Shown here: positions 1-6,524 of the stretch, piece after piece
How the letters are laid out: every line of letters begins with the position of its first letter
How positions within the stretch are numbered: position 1 is the stretch's first letter
Source: a bacterium
GTDB lineage: Bacteria; Patescibacteriota; Minisyncoccia; Minisyncoccales; UBA10102
Assembly (NCBI GenBank): GCA_030647175.1
Contig: JAUSJU010000053.1
Span: forward strand, 1-23,740
Length of the DNA: 23,740 nucleotides
Direction of reading: 5' to 3'
Program-made: the position numbers and the translations under genes
Notes under the pieces: model-generated
The model's database searches: none
Seen by the model: only the letters and a program-made list of their open reading frames with translations
Told to the model about the DNA's origin: nothing

Positions 1-47
1 CGCTTCGCGCCGACCATATTTTTGGCGGAAATTTGAATTCCGAATTT

Positions 48-133
48 TGGCGGAGGGTGTAGGATTCGAACCTACAAGGGATTGCTCCCACTGGTGTTCG
101 AGACCAGCGCATTAGCCGTTCTGCCAACCCTCC
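48..133 (-). tRNA. tRNA-Ser(CGA)
   Basis: A type II tRNA reads on the minus strand. The 7-bp acceptor stem is GGAGGGT/ACCCTCC, the discriminator is G and the 3' CCA is encoded at 48-50. The anticodon stem CTGGT/ACCAG holds loop CTCGAAC, giving anticodon CGA. The long variable arm (GGGA/TCCC) is typical of serine tRNAs. It lies 58 nt downstream of the deoxyhypusine-synthase-like gene on the same strand. Confidence 0.95.
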
Positions 134-191
134 CTTCTCACTCTATGGTAAGCACGGATGCGAACAAACTGCAATTAGTTCGCGGAATCGG

Positions 192-1160
192 CTATTGCCC
201 TAATAGATAGGCGAATATCAACGGAGCCACGATCGTGGCGTCTGACTCAATGACGAATCGCGGAGTCGTCACGTCCAACTTGCCCCACGTGATCTTTTCG
301 TTGGGAACTGCGCCAGAATACGAGCCGTATGAGGTTGTAGAATCTGAAATCTGGCAGAAGTACCCCCAGAGCCTGCAGTCTTCCTTCAGGTCTTGTTGGA
401 TGAGAGGAACGACGCAAATGGGAAAATCGCCTGCAATCCCTCCTCCGATCTGGAAAAATCCAACGAAGTTGTCTTTCGAATTTTCTCTGTACCAGTCGAT
501 CAGGAAATCCATAGTTTCCAGCCCCGACTTCACCACTTGGAAATTAGAAACTTCCTTGTGTCTCACGGCAGCAACGAACACGTTTCCCAGTGTGGAATCT
601 TCCCAGCCAGGAACAAAAATGGGGATGTTTTTTTCAGCTGCAGCCAGAATCCAGGAATCCTTGGGATCAATCTGGTAGAACTCCTTCAGCCAGCCGCTTC
701 GCACCAGCTGGTACATATATTCATACGGAAAGTACCGTTTTCCTTCGGCATCCGCCTGCTGCCAAAGCTTTATGCACAATCGCTCAATCCTTCGCATAGC
801 TTCCTCCTCCGGAATGCACGTGTCAGTCACACGGTTGTAGTGGTTATTCAGAAGATCCACTTCGTCCTGATCGCTCAAGTTCCTGTAATTGGGCACTCTC
901 TTGTAGTGATTGTGCGCCACAAGATTGAAAATATCTTCTTCAAGGTTCGCGCCAGTTGAGGTGATCGCATGCACCTTGTTCTGCCTAATCATCTCAGCCA
1001 ATGACAATCCAAGCTCGGCCGTGCTCATGGCTCCAGCCAACGTCACCATCATTTTATTTCCGTCTTTTAAAAACTTGTCGTACGCTTCGGCTGCATCGAT
1101 CACGACCGCTGCATTAAAATGCCGGTAGTGATGCTTGATGAACTCTTTGATTGATCCCAT
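192..1160 (-). CDS. Deoxyhypusine synthase-like protein
   Basis: A 322-residue protein of the deoxyhypusine synthase (DHS) family. The eukaryotic and archaeal enzyme moves the aminobutyl group of spermidine to a lysine of eIF5A using NAD+. Visible family marks are the NAD-site segment TSTGANLEEDIF (about 68-79), a central FVPGWEDSTLGN segment, the glycine-rich FFQIGGGIAGDFPI segment, and NEKITWGKLD near the C-terminus. In that last segment K294 aligns with the lysine that forms the enzyme-imine intermediate. Length and catalytic lysine suggest an intact enzyme. Bacteria lack eIF5A, so the substrate is unclear; some bacterial relatives make homospermidine or act on other amines. A weak AGAAG precedes the ATG. 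The gene follows the EamA transporter by 150 nt on the same strand and may share its transcript. The family call is firm; the reaction in this organism is inference. Confidence 0.9.
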   Translation of the reverse strand: MGSIKEFIKHHYRHFNAAVVIDAAEAYDKFLKDGNKMMVTLAGAMSTAELGLSLAEMIRQNKVHAITSTGANLEEDIFNLVAHNHYKRVPNYRNLSDQDEVDLLNNHYNRVTDTCIPEEEAMRRIERLCIKLWQQADAEGKRYFPYEYMYQLVRSGWLKEFYQIDPKDSWILAAAEKNIPIFVPGWEDSTLGNVFVAAVRHKEVSNFQVVKSGLETMDFLIDWYRENSKDNFVGFFQIGGGIAGDFPICVVPLIQQDLKEDCRLWGYFCQISDSTTSYGSYSGAVPNEKITWGKLDVTTPRFVIESDATIVAPLIFAYLLGQ

Positions 1161-1310
1161 TTGTTCTTCTGTTTGATGTTTTAATTATTTTTGTATACGA
1201 CTATCTTTTATATCTTTATACAACACGAATAAAAATGCAAGTGATTTGAAGTCTGTTCATAGATCTCTATAGACACGTATAGTTTACACGATTCAAGATG
1301 AACATGCATG

Positions 1311-2201
1311 CTAAGCTACCAAAATGTAAATACCTGAAAACATAATCAAGGCGCCGATACATTTCTTCATCAGGGTCCTGGCAGATATATCTTCGCTAAT
1401 GATGTTCGGCAAAAGGAGCGTCAGCAGTATTCCGATAACAATTGCGTAAAAAGATTGCACCTGCATAACAATAGTGACCAATCCAGCAGAAGGAGTGATC
1501 GCAAGAGCTTTTTTAATACTCATCTGACCAAAAAAATCTAAAAGATTGTTTCCGGAGAACCAAACATATTTACCAGTTGTTGCAGTTTTCAGCCCATCAA
1601 TCACCTGTTTCCTAACGGAAGGAATAACAAAAAGTGTCAGCCCGGCTAACGCCGAACCCAGGGTATCAAGCATGAGATAATCCCAAAAAGACATCTTCGT
1701 GAGTCCATAATCCGTAAGAAGAGTCATCGCAGACCACATAAGGATGGCGATGAGTATCATGCCAAAACCTTTAATAAATACGCCCTTGCTCTTTTCAAAG
1801 GAAACTATAGTTGCGCCCACTAGGACGATGATGAAACCAAGCAATTCATTGGAAGACAAGGTCTGGCCTAAGAATATGAATGCCAAGATCACTGTGAGCA
1901 CAGGAATCAGCTTGAAAAGAATCACCAGGGAGGAGGTATCTCCTTGCTCAAGGGCCTTTCCATAAAAACCATACGAATAGATGAGGATAACGCCCGTAAA
2001 GACTGGGATCCACGAATATGCTGTAAGTTCAGGCACTCCGACGAAAGCAAAAAGTATGAAAAACAAGAGCCAGCTTGTGATTGTTGAGAAGAAAAGGAAA
2101 TCGAAAATCCCTTTCGTGTATTTGCCGAGAGTATATTTATCTATGAAATTGGAAAGGGCCCAAAATAGTGGCGCGAGTAGAGAAAGAAAGATCCAATTCA
2201 T
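1311..2201 (-). CDS. EamA/DMT-family membrane transporter
   Basis: A 296-residue hydrophobic protein of the drug/metabolite transporter superfamily with about ten predicted membrane helices in two similar halves, as in EamA proteins. The N-terminus (LAPLFWALSNFIDKYTLGK) has the usual first-helix pattern, and LGQTLSSNELLGFIIVLVGATIVS at about 111-134 ends the first repeat. Members export or import amino acids, nucleotides or other small metabolites; the substrate cannot be read from sequence. No SD is seen. A TATATA element lies 6 nt before the ATG (2208-2213), which would suit a leaderless start, but no -35 or TGn motif supports it. It lies downstream of tRNA-Ala on the same strand and upstream of the deoxyhypusine-synthase-like gene; whether they work together is unknown. 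Confidence 0.85.
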   Translation of the reverse strand: MNWIFLSLLAPLFWALSNFIDKYTLGKYTKGIFDFLFFSTITSWLLFFILFAFVGVPELTAYSWIPVFTGVILIYSYGFYGKALEQGDTSSLVILFKLIPVLTVILAFIFLGQTLSSNELLGFIIVLVGATIVSFEKSKGVFIKGFGMILIAILMWSAMTLLTDYGLTKMSFWDYLMLDTLGSALAGLTLFVIPSVRKQVIDGLKTATTGKYVWFSGNNLLDFFGQMSIKKALAITPSAGLVTIVMQVQSFYAIVIGILLTLLLPNIISEDISARTLMKKCIGALIMFSGIYILVA

Positions 2202-2239
2202 AGTATTTATATAGATCGTCTATTCTGACGAGTTCTATC

Positions 2240-2313
2240 TGGTGGACCCGCGGGGAGTTGAACCCCGGACTGCTCCATGCCATGGAGCCGTGTTACCGCT
2301 ATACTACGGGCCC
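2240..2313 (-). tRNA. tRNA-Ala(GGC)
   Basis: Minus-strand cloverleaf with acceptor GGGCCCG/CGGGTCC (one G-U pair), discriminator A and encoded CCA at 2240-2242. Anticodon stem GCTCC/GGAGC with loop ATGGCAT gives GGC, with an unusual A at position 32. It is 6 nt downstream of tRNA-Arg(CCT) and probably on the same transcript. Confidence 0.94.
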
Positions 2314-2319
2314 TCTTTG

Positions 2320-2391
2320 TGCCCTCGGGGAGAATCGAACTTCCATCTGCTCGTTAGGACCGAGCTGTTCTATCCGTTGAACTACAAGGGC
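2320..2391 (-). tRNA. tRNA-Arg(CCT)
   Basis: Minus-strand cloverleaf with acceptor GCCCTTG/CGAGGGC, discriminator A and no encoded CCA. Anticodon stem GCTCG/CGAGC with loop GTCCTAA gives anticodon CCT. One A-C mismatch lies in the T stem. Its first ten bases are also the last codons and TAG stop of the upstream HTH/homing-endonuclease-like gene. Confidence 0.92.
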
Positions 2392-3023
2392 ATACCCATT
2401 CTTTCTTGAATAATGTCGTAGGGAATCTGTCTGATAAGAGCGTGTATCAATTTGAGCATATAAGATCCCTTCTGTATAGTAATCCTGCACATCCCGTATC
2501 GTGTTTTCCCTCTCGTGCCTCCATCATTCAAACATACACGAAATCTGTCTTTTGGAATTGATGTGATCTTAGACCAATAATCCAGACACTCTTTCTCGTT
2601 CATCCCAGAAAATATTCTCATAACTGGTGTCAATCTTTCCATAGGGATATTAAAAACTTCTTGTAATATTTTGATGTAAAAAGCTATCATTATCCCGTCC
2701 GAATTAATAAACTCACATGCTTTTTTACTACCCTCTCCCCAATAAAGCATACAAAACGCAATTACGGCATCTCTGTGTTGACCATGAAGAACTATTTTCG
2801 CCTCTTCTTCTGCCTTAGCTATTTCTGCTTCAAAACGTTTTGTCCTGCCACCTTGTTTACTCTTCAATAGAAGAAGATACTTCAGAGGAATTTTTATAGA
2901 ATGTACGTGATGCCATACCGTAGTTTTAGGAATAGAAAACGTCATAACAAGCTCATTAATGCTATATCCTTTCTTCCTAAAAGCCTTTAATTTCGTGATC
3001 TTCTCTAAAGAGTGAATATGCAT
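2382..3023 (-). CDS. HTH protein with LAGLIDADG-like homing endonuclease domain
   Basis: A 213-residue protein. Residues 13-41 form a resolvase-like helix-turn-helix (FRKKGYSINELVMTFSIPKTT). The rest resembles a freestanding homing-endonuclease-like domain common in small bacterial genomes: LYWGEGSKK (93-101), NSDG (107-110), then a second half with LDYWSKITSIPKDRF and YGMCRITIQKGS. I recognise the domain type from pattern only; a plain DNA-binding regulator is the alternative. The stop codon TAG lies inside the mature tRNA-Arg(CCT), so the gene ends ten bases into the tRNA. No SD is present. A -10-like TATAGT lies 12 nt before the start, and an 11-bp inverted repeat covers the start codon. 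It probably forms a transcript with the two downstream tRNAs. Family confidence is moderate. Confidence 0.7.
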   Translation of the reverse strand: MHIHSLEKITKLKAFRKKGYSINELVMTFSIPKTTVWHHVHSIKIPLKYLLLLKSKQGGRTKRFEAEIAKAEEEAKIVLHGQHRDAVIAFCMLYWGEGSKKACEFINSDGIMIAFYIKILQEVFNIPMERLTPVMRIFSGMNEKECLDYWSKITSIPKDRFRVCLNDGGTRGKTRYGMCRITIQKGSYMLKLIHALIRQIPYDIIQERMGMPL

Positions 3024-3038
3024 ATACGCATATTCACT
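3011..3038. promoter_or_regulatory. Perfect inverted repeat over the start of the HTH gene
   Basis: An 11-bp perfect inverted repeat (AGTGAATATGC and GCATATTCACT, 6-nt spacer) covers the start codon (3021-3023) and the expected transcription start of the minus-strand HTH gene. It could be an operator for the HTH protein itself or an mRNA hairpin hiding the start codon. The role is inferred; the repeat is directly visible. Confidence 0.65.
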
Positions 3039-3064
3039 ATACCCTTATAAACTAGATAGAGCAA
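3036..3064 (-). promoter_or_regulatory. Candidate promoter of the HTH/homing-endonuclease-like gene
   Basis: -10 TATAGT (3036-3041), 17-nt spacer and a weak -35 TTGCTC (3059-3064). The expected start near 3029 lies inside the inverted repeat and leaves a leader of about 6 nt. Confidence 0.5.
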
Positions 3065-3123
3065 CTATATAGATAAAAGGTTTTATTCGTTCTATTATAT
3101 TCTCCCCTTGTGGATAAAGGCGT

Positions 3124-3151
3124 TTGACATGATGCCCTGCCCCAATATAAT
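3124..3151 (+). promoter_or_regulatory. Consensus sigma-70-type promoter of the mini-ORF transcript
   Basis: Exact TTGACA (3124-3129) and exact TATAAT (3146-3151) separated by 16 nt. This is the best promoter match in the window. The expected start is near 3158, three bases before the ATG at 3161. Confidence 0.85.
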
Positions 3152-3160
3152 GATGCTTGT

Positions 3161-3232
3161 ATGATGAAAGGTCGTCCTATTACAGGCCTTACAATAAAGT
3201 CAATTTCAATACAAAATGGAGTACGGAAATAG
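3161..3232 (+). CDS. Possible 23-residue basic leader peptide
   Basis: A short ORF begins about 3 nt after the predicted transcription start, in the leaderless pattern seen elsewhere in the window, and would encode MMKGRPITGLTIKSISIQNGVRK. It is basic (three Lys, two Arg, no acidic residue) and ends with TAG inside the following acidic ORF, overlapping it by 17 nt in another frame. Such an overlap fits a leader peptide or translational coupling. It may also be an untranslated leader of a short RNA. No homologue is recognised and the ORF is too short to be sure it is coding. Confidence 0.4.
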   Translation: MMKGRPITGLTIKSISIQNGVRK

Positions 3233-3359
3233 TGACATCCTTTTGAACATGGATGGCGACGACATGATAGGCGATGATGATGTGGAGGAAGAGTCCAAAG
3301 ACGACGAGGAAGAAGAGGAGGAAGACGATGTGGACGACGAGGACGCTGCGATGGAATAA
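3216..3359 (+). CDS. Small highly acidic protein (47 aa)
   Basis: A 47-codon ORF whose product is 26 Asp or Glu with a single Lys (K28). The C-terminal half is almost a run of D/E, with repeated GDD in the middle (14-16 and 19-21). No SD precedes the ATG (3216). It sits on a short transcription unit between a consensus promoter (3124-3151) and a strong terminator (3361-3397), which supports expression. Low-complexity acidic tails can bind cations or basic proteins or mimic DNA, but no function can be assigned. The reverse-strand reading here is a meaningless serine run. It may be translationally coupled to the 23-codon ORF overlapping its start. Confidence 0.6.
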   Translation: MEYGNSDILLNMDGDDMIGDDDVEEESKDDEEEEEEDDVDDEDAAME

Positions 3360-3360
3360 G

Positions 3361-3397
3361 TAAAACAATGTCCGCGGAATACGCGGATTTTGTTTTG
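3361..3397. terminator. Bidirectional Rho-independent terminator
   Basis: Stem TCCGCG (3371-3376), loop GAATA, stem CGCGGA (3382-3387), flanked by an outer AAAACAA/TTGTTTT pairing. Poly-T lies on both strands, so it can end the plus-strand mini-ORF transcript and the minus-strand dehydrogenase transcript. Confidence 0.85.
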
Positions 3398-3417
3398 CTG
3401 TTTACAGAATAGAAGCC

Positions 3418-4179
3418 CTATGCAGCGAGCCACCCGCCGTCTACATAGAACGTAGCTCCGGTAACATAGCTCGCCTCTTCAGAGGCCAGGAAAACAACCA
3501 TGGCGGAAACTTCCTCGGACCTTCCCATCCTTTTGAGCGGAATGCCTTGAAGTATGGCCTGCATCGCCTCTTTGGGCATTTGAGCGGCTGATACCATAGG
3601 CGTATCGATGGCTCCGGGACCGATAATGTTGACGGTAATGCCAAGGGACGCCCATTCAACAGCCAAAGTCTCTGACATGCCGATGATACCGCCTTTTGAA
3701 GCAGTATAGTGCGCACTCCCGGCAATCCCGATACCGGCTCCCCCAGAAGCGACGGAGGAAATGTTGATGATCCTTCCCCATCCATGCCTTGCCATCTCCT
3801 TTGCCGCGCGCTGTGCGCAGAGAAACTGCCCCTTCAGGTTGATATCAATCGTCTTGTCCCATTCTTCTTCCGTAAGATCAAAAGCCGGCTTTGGAGAATA
3901 TATGCCCGCATTATTCACAAGAATATCCAACCTCCCAAAGTGCTGTACTGCAGACGTAAACACCTTCTCCACCTCTTCGGGCTGAGAGACGTCCAGCTTG
4001 AAAGCGACAGCTTCGCCTCCCTGAGACTGGATCTCTTTCGCTACAAGCTGGCAATCCCCCTCATCAATATCTGTCACGATGATTTTCGCCCCCTGCTTTG
4101 CCAGCGCCAATGCATGGGACTTCCCCATGCCGCGCCTTGCCCCCGTTACCAACGCCACTTTGTTGTGCGACTCAAACAT
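3418..4179 (-). CDS. Short-chain dehydrogenase/reductase (SDR, FabG-like)
   Basis: A 253-residue classical SDR. It has the cofactor motif TGARRGMG (12-19), NNAG (89-92), structural N114, catalytic S142, Y158 and K162 (YTASK), the loop PGAID, and the C-terminal VTGATFYVDGG. D37 at the end of the second strand favours NAD(H) over NADP(H). FabG is the 3-oxoacyl-ACP reductase of fatty-acid synthesis, but the SDR class is broad, so the substrate stays open. It follows two PAS kinase-like genes on the same strand with a 27-nt gap. That gap has an extended -10 (TGC then TATTCT, 4186-4194) 6 nt before the ATG and no SD, so it may have its own leaderless transcript. Expression ends at the bidirectional terminator just downstream. 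Confidence 0.9.
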   Translation of the reverse strand: MFESHNKVALVTGARRGMGKSHALALAKQGAKIIVTDIDEGDCQLVAKEIQSQGGEAVAFKLDVSQPEEVEKVFTSAVQHFGRLDILVNNAGIYSPKPAFDLTEEEWDKTIDINLKGQFLCAQRAAKEMARHGWGRIINISSVASGGAGIGIAGSAHYTASKGGIIGMSETLAVEWASLGITVNIIGPGAIDTPMVSAAQMPKEAMQAILQGIPLKRMGRSEEVSAMVVFLASEEASYVTGATFYVDGGWLAA

Positions 4180-4185
4180 ATATAG

Positions 4186-4194
4186 AGAATAGCA
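4186..4194 (-). promoter_or_regulatory. Extended -10 element before the SDR gene
   Basis: On the minus strand TGC is followed by TATTCT, 6 nt before the ATG at 4179. No good -35 is visible. Spacing fits a leaderless start. Confidence 0.45.
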
Positions 4195-4206
4195 TGCCGT
4201 AAGAAA

Positions 4207-5304
4207 TTATGCTTGTCGCACGGGTATCTTCACGGAAAAAATCGCTCCGTCGCCTTCCGATCTTGGACTTTGGAACTGAACGTTCCAGCCAAGCTTATCG
4301 CAGATTACCTTTACTATGAAAAGCCCGAGCCCCGTACCGCCCTCTTTCATCATTCGTGCATTGGACGCACGGAAAAATTGCGTAAAGATTTTCGTCTGCT
4401 CTTTCTGGGGGATAGACAACCCATTGTTCTCGCAGGAAAAAACATATCCGTCGCCTTCTTTCTTCAGGGCAACTATCACCTTCCCATTGTCCGTAGTTGA
4501 GTACTCTGCCCCGTTATGAATGATGTTGGAAAATACCTGCGTAGCAAAGTGTTTCTTCGTGACGAGAGGGAATCTTTCTCCGTCTTTCTTGTATGTAAAA
4601 GAAGTATTCGCATGCTGATTTTTTATCTCCAAAATAATGCCTTCTATCTCATCTCCGATATCAATCGTTTCTTCTGTGTTTCCCGCACCGATGGATTTTA
4701 GACTCGAGATGACGAGCAGATCGGCTACAAGATCAACGAGCCATTTGTCTTTCTGGTATGAGCTCTCAAGCGTCCGGCGTTGGTCTTTTTGAGATGGGTT
4801 ATTTTGAAAAATCCATTGGAATACCCATTTGATAGCAGCAAATGGGTCGCGTAATTGATTGTCAAAGACGGAGAGAAAATCCTTATGGAATCTTTCTTCT
4901 GCGTAGCGCTCGGTAATGTTGGGCTCAATTCCTATGAAGAATTTGATCTCGCCGTCTGCATTGAGAATGGGAGAAACGTAGAGGTCCTGCCAATATTCCA
5001 CCCCGTCTTTTTTTTTGTTATGCACCTCTCCCAAGAACGGTTTCTTTTCTGCCTTGATGGATTGCCACATTCTCTCATAGAATTCTTTGGGCATCTCGCC
5101 TCCCCAGAGATCTCCCGGATTCTTGCCGAGAATCTCGTGAATAGAAAATCCTGTATTCCTCTGCACCGCTTTATTCGCATAGAGGATATTCGCATCCTTA
5201 TCGGTTATGATCACGTGGTCGTCCAAAAGGTCGAAACCGCTCTTGATGGGCTCGATCTCTTCAATGAACCGTTCTAATTCGCTTGGAGTGATTTCTATAC
5301 GCAT
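4207..5304 (-). CDS. PAS-domain histidine-kinase-like protein lacking phospho-acceptor His
   Basis: A 365-residue cytoplasmic protein: PAS/PAC domain (about 18-132, with NTGFSIHEILGKNPGDLW and FFIGIEPNITER), dimerisation helix (about 138-205) and HATPase_c domain (about 245-362). The usual FLSxxSHELRTP is FLSVFDNQLRDP, with N149 where the His should be. The N box (NIIHNGAEYS) and G2 box (GGTGLGL, 322-328) look sound. The G1 box is ENNGLSIP, so the key Asp is N293 and the second Gly is S297. It has no membrane segment. It lies 12 nt downstream of a close paralogue with the same losses and upstream of the SDR gene. It probably senses a ligand or redox state and signals without His phosphorylation, or dimerises with a true kinase. 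No response regulator is nearby. Confidence 0.88.
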   Translation of the reverse strand: MRIEITPSELERFIEEIEPIKSGFDLLDDHVIITDKDANILYANKAVQRNTGFSIHEILGKNPGDLWGGEMPKEFYERMWQSIKAEKKPFLGEVHNKKKDGVEYWQDLYVSPILNADGEIKFFIGIEPNITERYAEERFHKDFLSVFDNQLRDPFAAIKWVFQWIFQNNPSQKDQRRTLESSYQKDKWLVDLVADLLVISSLKSIGAGNTEETIDIGDEIEGIILEIKNQHANTSFTYKKDGERFPLVTKKHFATQVFSNIIHNGAEYSTTDNGKVIVALKKEGDGYVFSCENNGLSIPQKEQTKIFTQFFRASNARMMKEGGTGLGLFIVKVICDKLGWNVQFQSPRSEGDGAIFSVKIPVRQA

Positions 5305-5316
5305 ACCATCCGTTCT

Positions 5317-6417
5317 TCAATAGGGCATTTTCACGTAGAATATCGTCTCTTTCCCGTCTTTTACCGGACTCTGGAACCATACCTCCCAATGAAAATAATC
5401 CGCTATCAGCTTCACGATATACAGCCCTAATCCCGTACCGAACGTTTTCATCTCTTTCGCATTCGATGCCCGGAAAAATTTGGAGAAGATCCTCGGCTGA
5501 TCGGCTTTCGGAATACAAAGACCGTTATTCTTAGCAGAGAAGATATAGCCGTATTCGTTCTTCTTCAGGCTCAATGCCACCCTGGGATCTTTCTTGTCGG
5601 CGTATTCTGCTGCATTCGCAATCAAATTCGTGAACAATTGCACTGCCAAAGATTTTTCTACCCTCAGCGGAAACGAGCTGACTTTGTGATTCAAGGGATC
5701 ACTTGAATCGAATATCAAAGGAACTTTGGGATTATCCGTCTGAACAATATCAATAATGGAAAGAATTTCCCGCAGAAGATCAAACGGTTCTCTTTTGGTT
5801 TCGGCATTCTGCAAACCGGAAAGAAGAAGCAAGTCGCGGAACAGGTCGAGAAGATTCTGATTTTTTGAATACACTTCCTGTAATTTTGCTCTCTGCTCCT
5901 CCGTTAAGCCTCCTTTTGCAAAAAGCCATTCAAGCGTCCATCGGATATCCGCAAGCGGCGTCTTTCCCTGATTCCCAAGAATAGAGAGGAATTCTTCACG
6001 GAATTGGTCCCGCCGCTTCCTGTCGCTGACATCGGGTTCAATGCCTATGAAGAATGTAATGTTTCCGTTTCTGTCCAGCACGGGAGAGATATGGAGCTCC
6101 TGCCAGTATAATGTTCCGTCTTTCTTCTTATTCTGCACTTCGCCCACGAAAGGCTTTTTCTCCGTTTTTATCGTATGCCACATCTTTTCATAAAACTCTT
6201 TGGGCATCTCTCCTCCCCAGAGATCAGCAGGATTCTTACCGATAACTTCGCTGACAGAAAATCCCGTGTTCTTCTCTACTGCCTTATTGGCATACAGGAT
6301 ATTCCCATGATTATCGGTTACAATCACATGGTCGTCCAACAGATCAAAACCAGTTTTCATTGACTGGATTTCTTCTACAAACCGGTCTAATTCACTCGGG
6401 GCAATCTCTGTACGCAT
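5317..6417 (-). CDS. PAS-domain histidine-kinase-like protein lacking phospho-acceptor His (paralogue)
   Basis: A 366-residue paralogue of the next gene downstream, with near-identical PAS segments (FDLLDDHVI, ILYANKAV, KNPADLWGGEMPKEFYEKMW). The dimerisation helix has FLSILGNQGKTPL, with N149 in place of the phospho-acceptor His. The N box NLIANAAEYA and G2 box FGTGLGLYIVK are kept. The G1 box is KNNGLCIP, with N297 replacing Asp and C301 replacing Gly. The two proteins diverge in the middle (about 155-250) but share the same losses, so the state predates or was kept after duplication. It starts divergently from the desaturase gene, 107 nt apart, and is first of an apparent three-gene unit with its paralogue and the SDR. 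No SD or clear promoter is seen at the start. Confidence 0.88.
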   Translation of the reverse strand: MRTEIAPSELDRFVEEIQSMKTGFDLLDDHVIVTDNHGNILYANKAVEKNTGFSVSEVIGKNPADLWGGEMPKEFYEKMWHTIKTEKKPFVGEVQNKKKDGTLYWQELHISPVLDRNGNITFFIGIEPDVSDRKRRDQFREEFLSILGNQGKTPLADIRWTLEWLFAKGGLTEEQRAKLQEVYSKNQNLLDLFRDLLLLSGLQNAETKREPFDLLREILSIIDIVQTDNPKVPLIFDSSDPLNHKVSSFPLRVEKSLAVQLFTNLIANAAEYADKKDPRVALSLKKNEYGYIFSAKNNGLCIPKADQPRIFSKFFRASNAKEMKTFGTGLGLYIVKLIADYFHWEVWFQSPVKDGKETIFYVKMPY

Positions 6418-6458
6418 ATATAATTCACTCTAGCAAAAAATCTTGTATCTGCATATCA

Positions 6459-6488
6459 TTGCTGAACCAAGATACCCTGGAGTACAAT
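6459..6488 (+). promoter_or_regulatory. Candidate promoter of the desaturase gene
   Basis: TTGCTG (6459-6464), 18-nt spacer and TACAAT (6483-6488). The leader is about 30 nt and contains an SD. Moderate match only. Confidence 0.5.
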
Positions 6489-6524
6489 AGAGAGAGCACA
6501 TGAAAAAATAAAGGAGAAAAGAAA

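Noticed and set aside
20..58. Short repeat of the tRNA-Ser 3' end (TTTTGGCGGA twice) as an attachment site
   Set aside because: About ten bases long, with no integrase or second boundary in the window; too short to support.
160..183. Inverted repeat GCGAAC/GTTCGC as a terminator after the deoxyhypusine-synthase-like gene
   Set aside because: Six bp with a 12-nt loop and no T tract on the minus strand; could be chance.
1195..1300. Promoter for the deoxyhypusine-synthase-like gene
   Set aside because: Several AT-rich TATA-like words exist but none has an acceptable -35 at proper spacing; cotranscription with the transporter is as likely.
3206..3433. Minus-strand serine-rich ORF
   Set aside because: It is the reverse reading of the GAN-rich acidic ORF and the terminator; the plus-strand promoter and terminator support the other strand.
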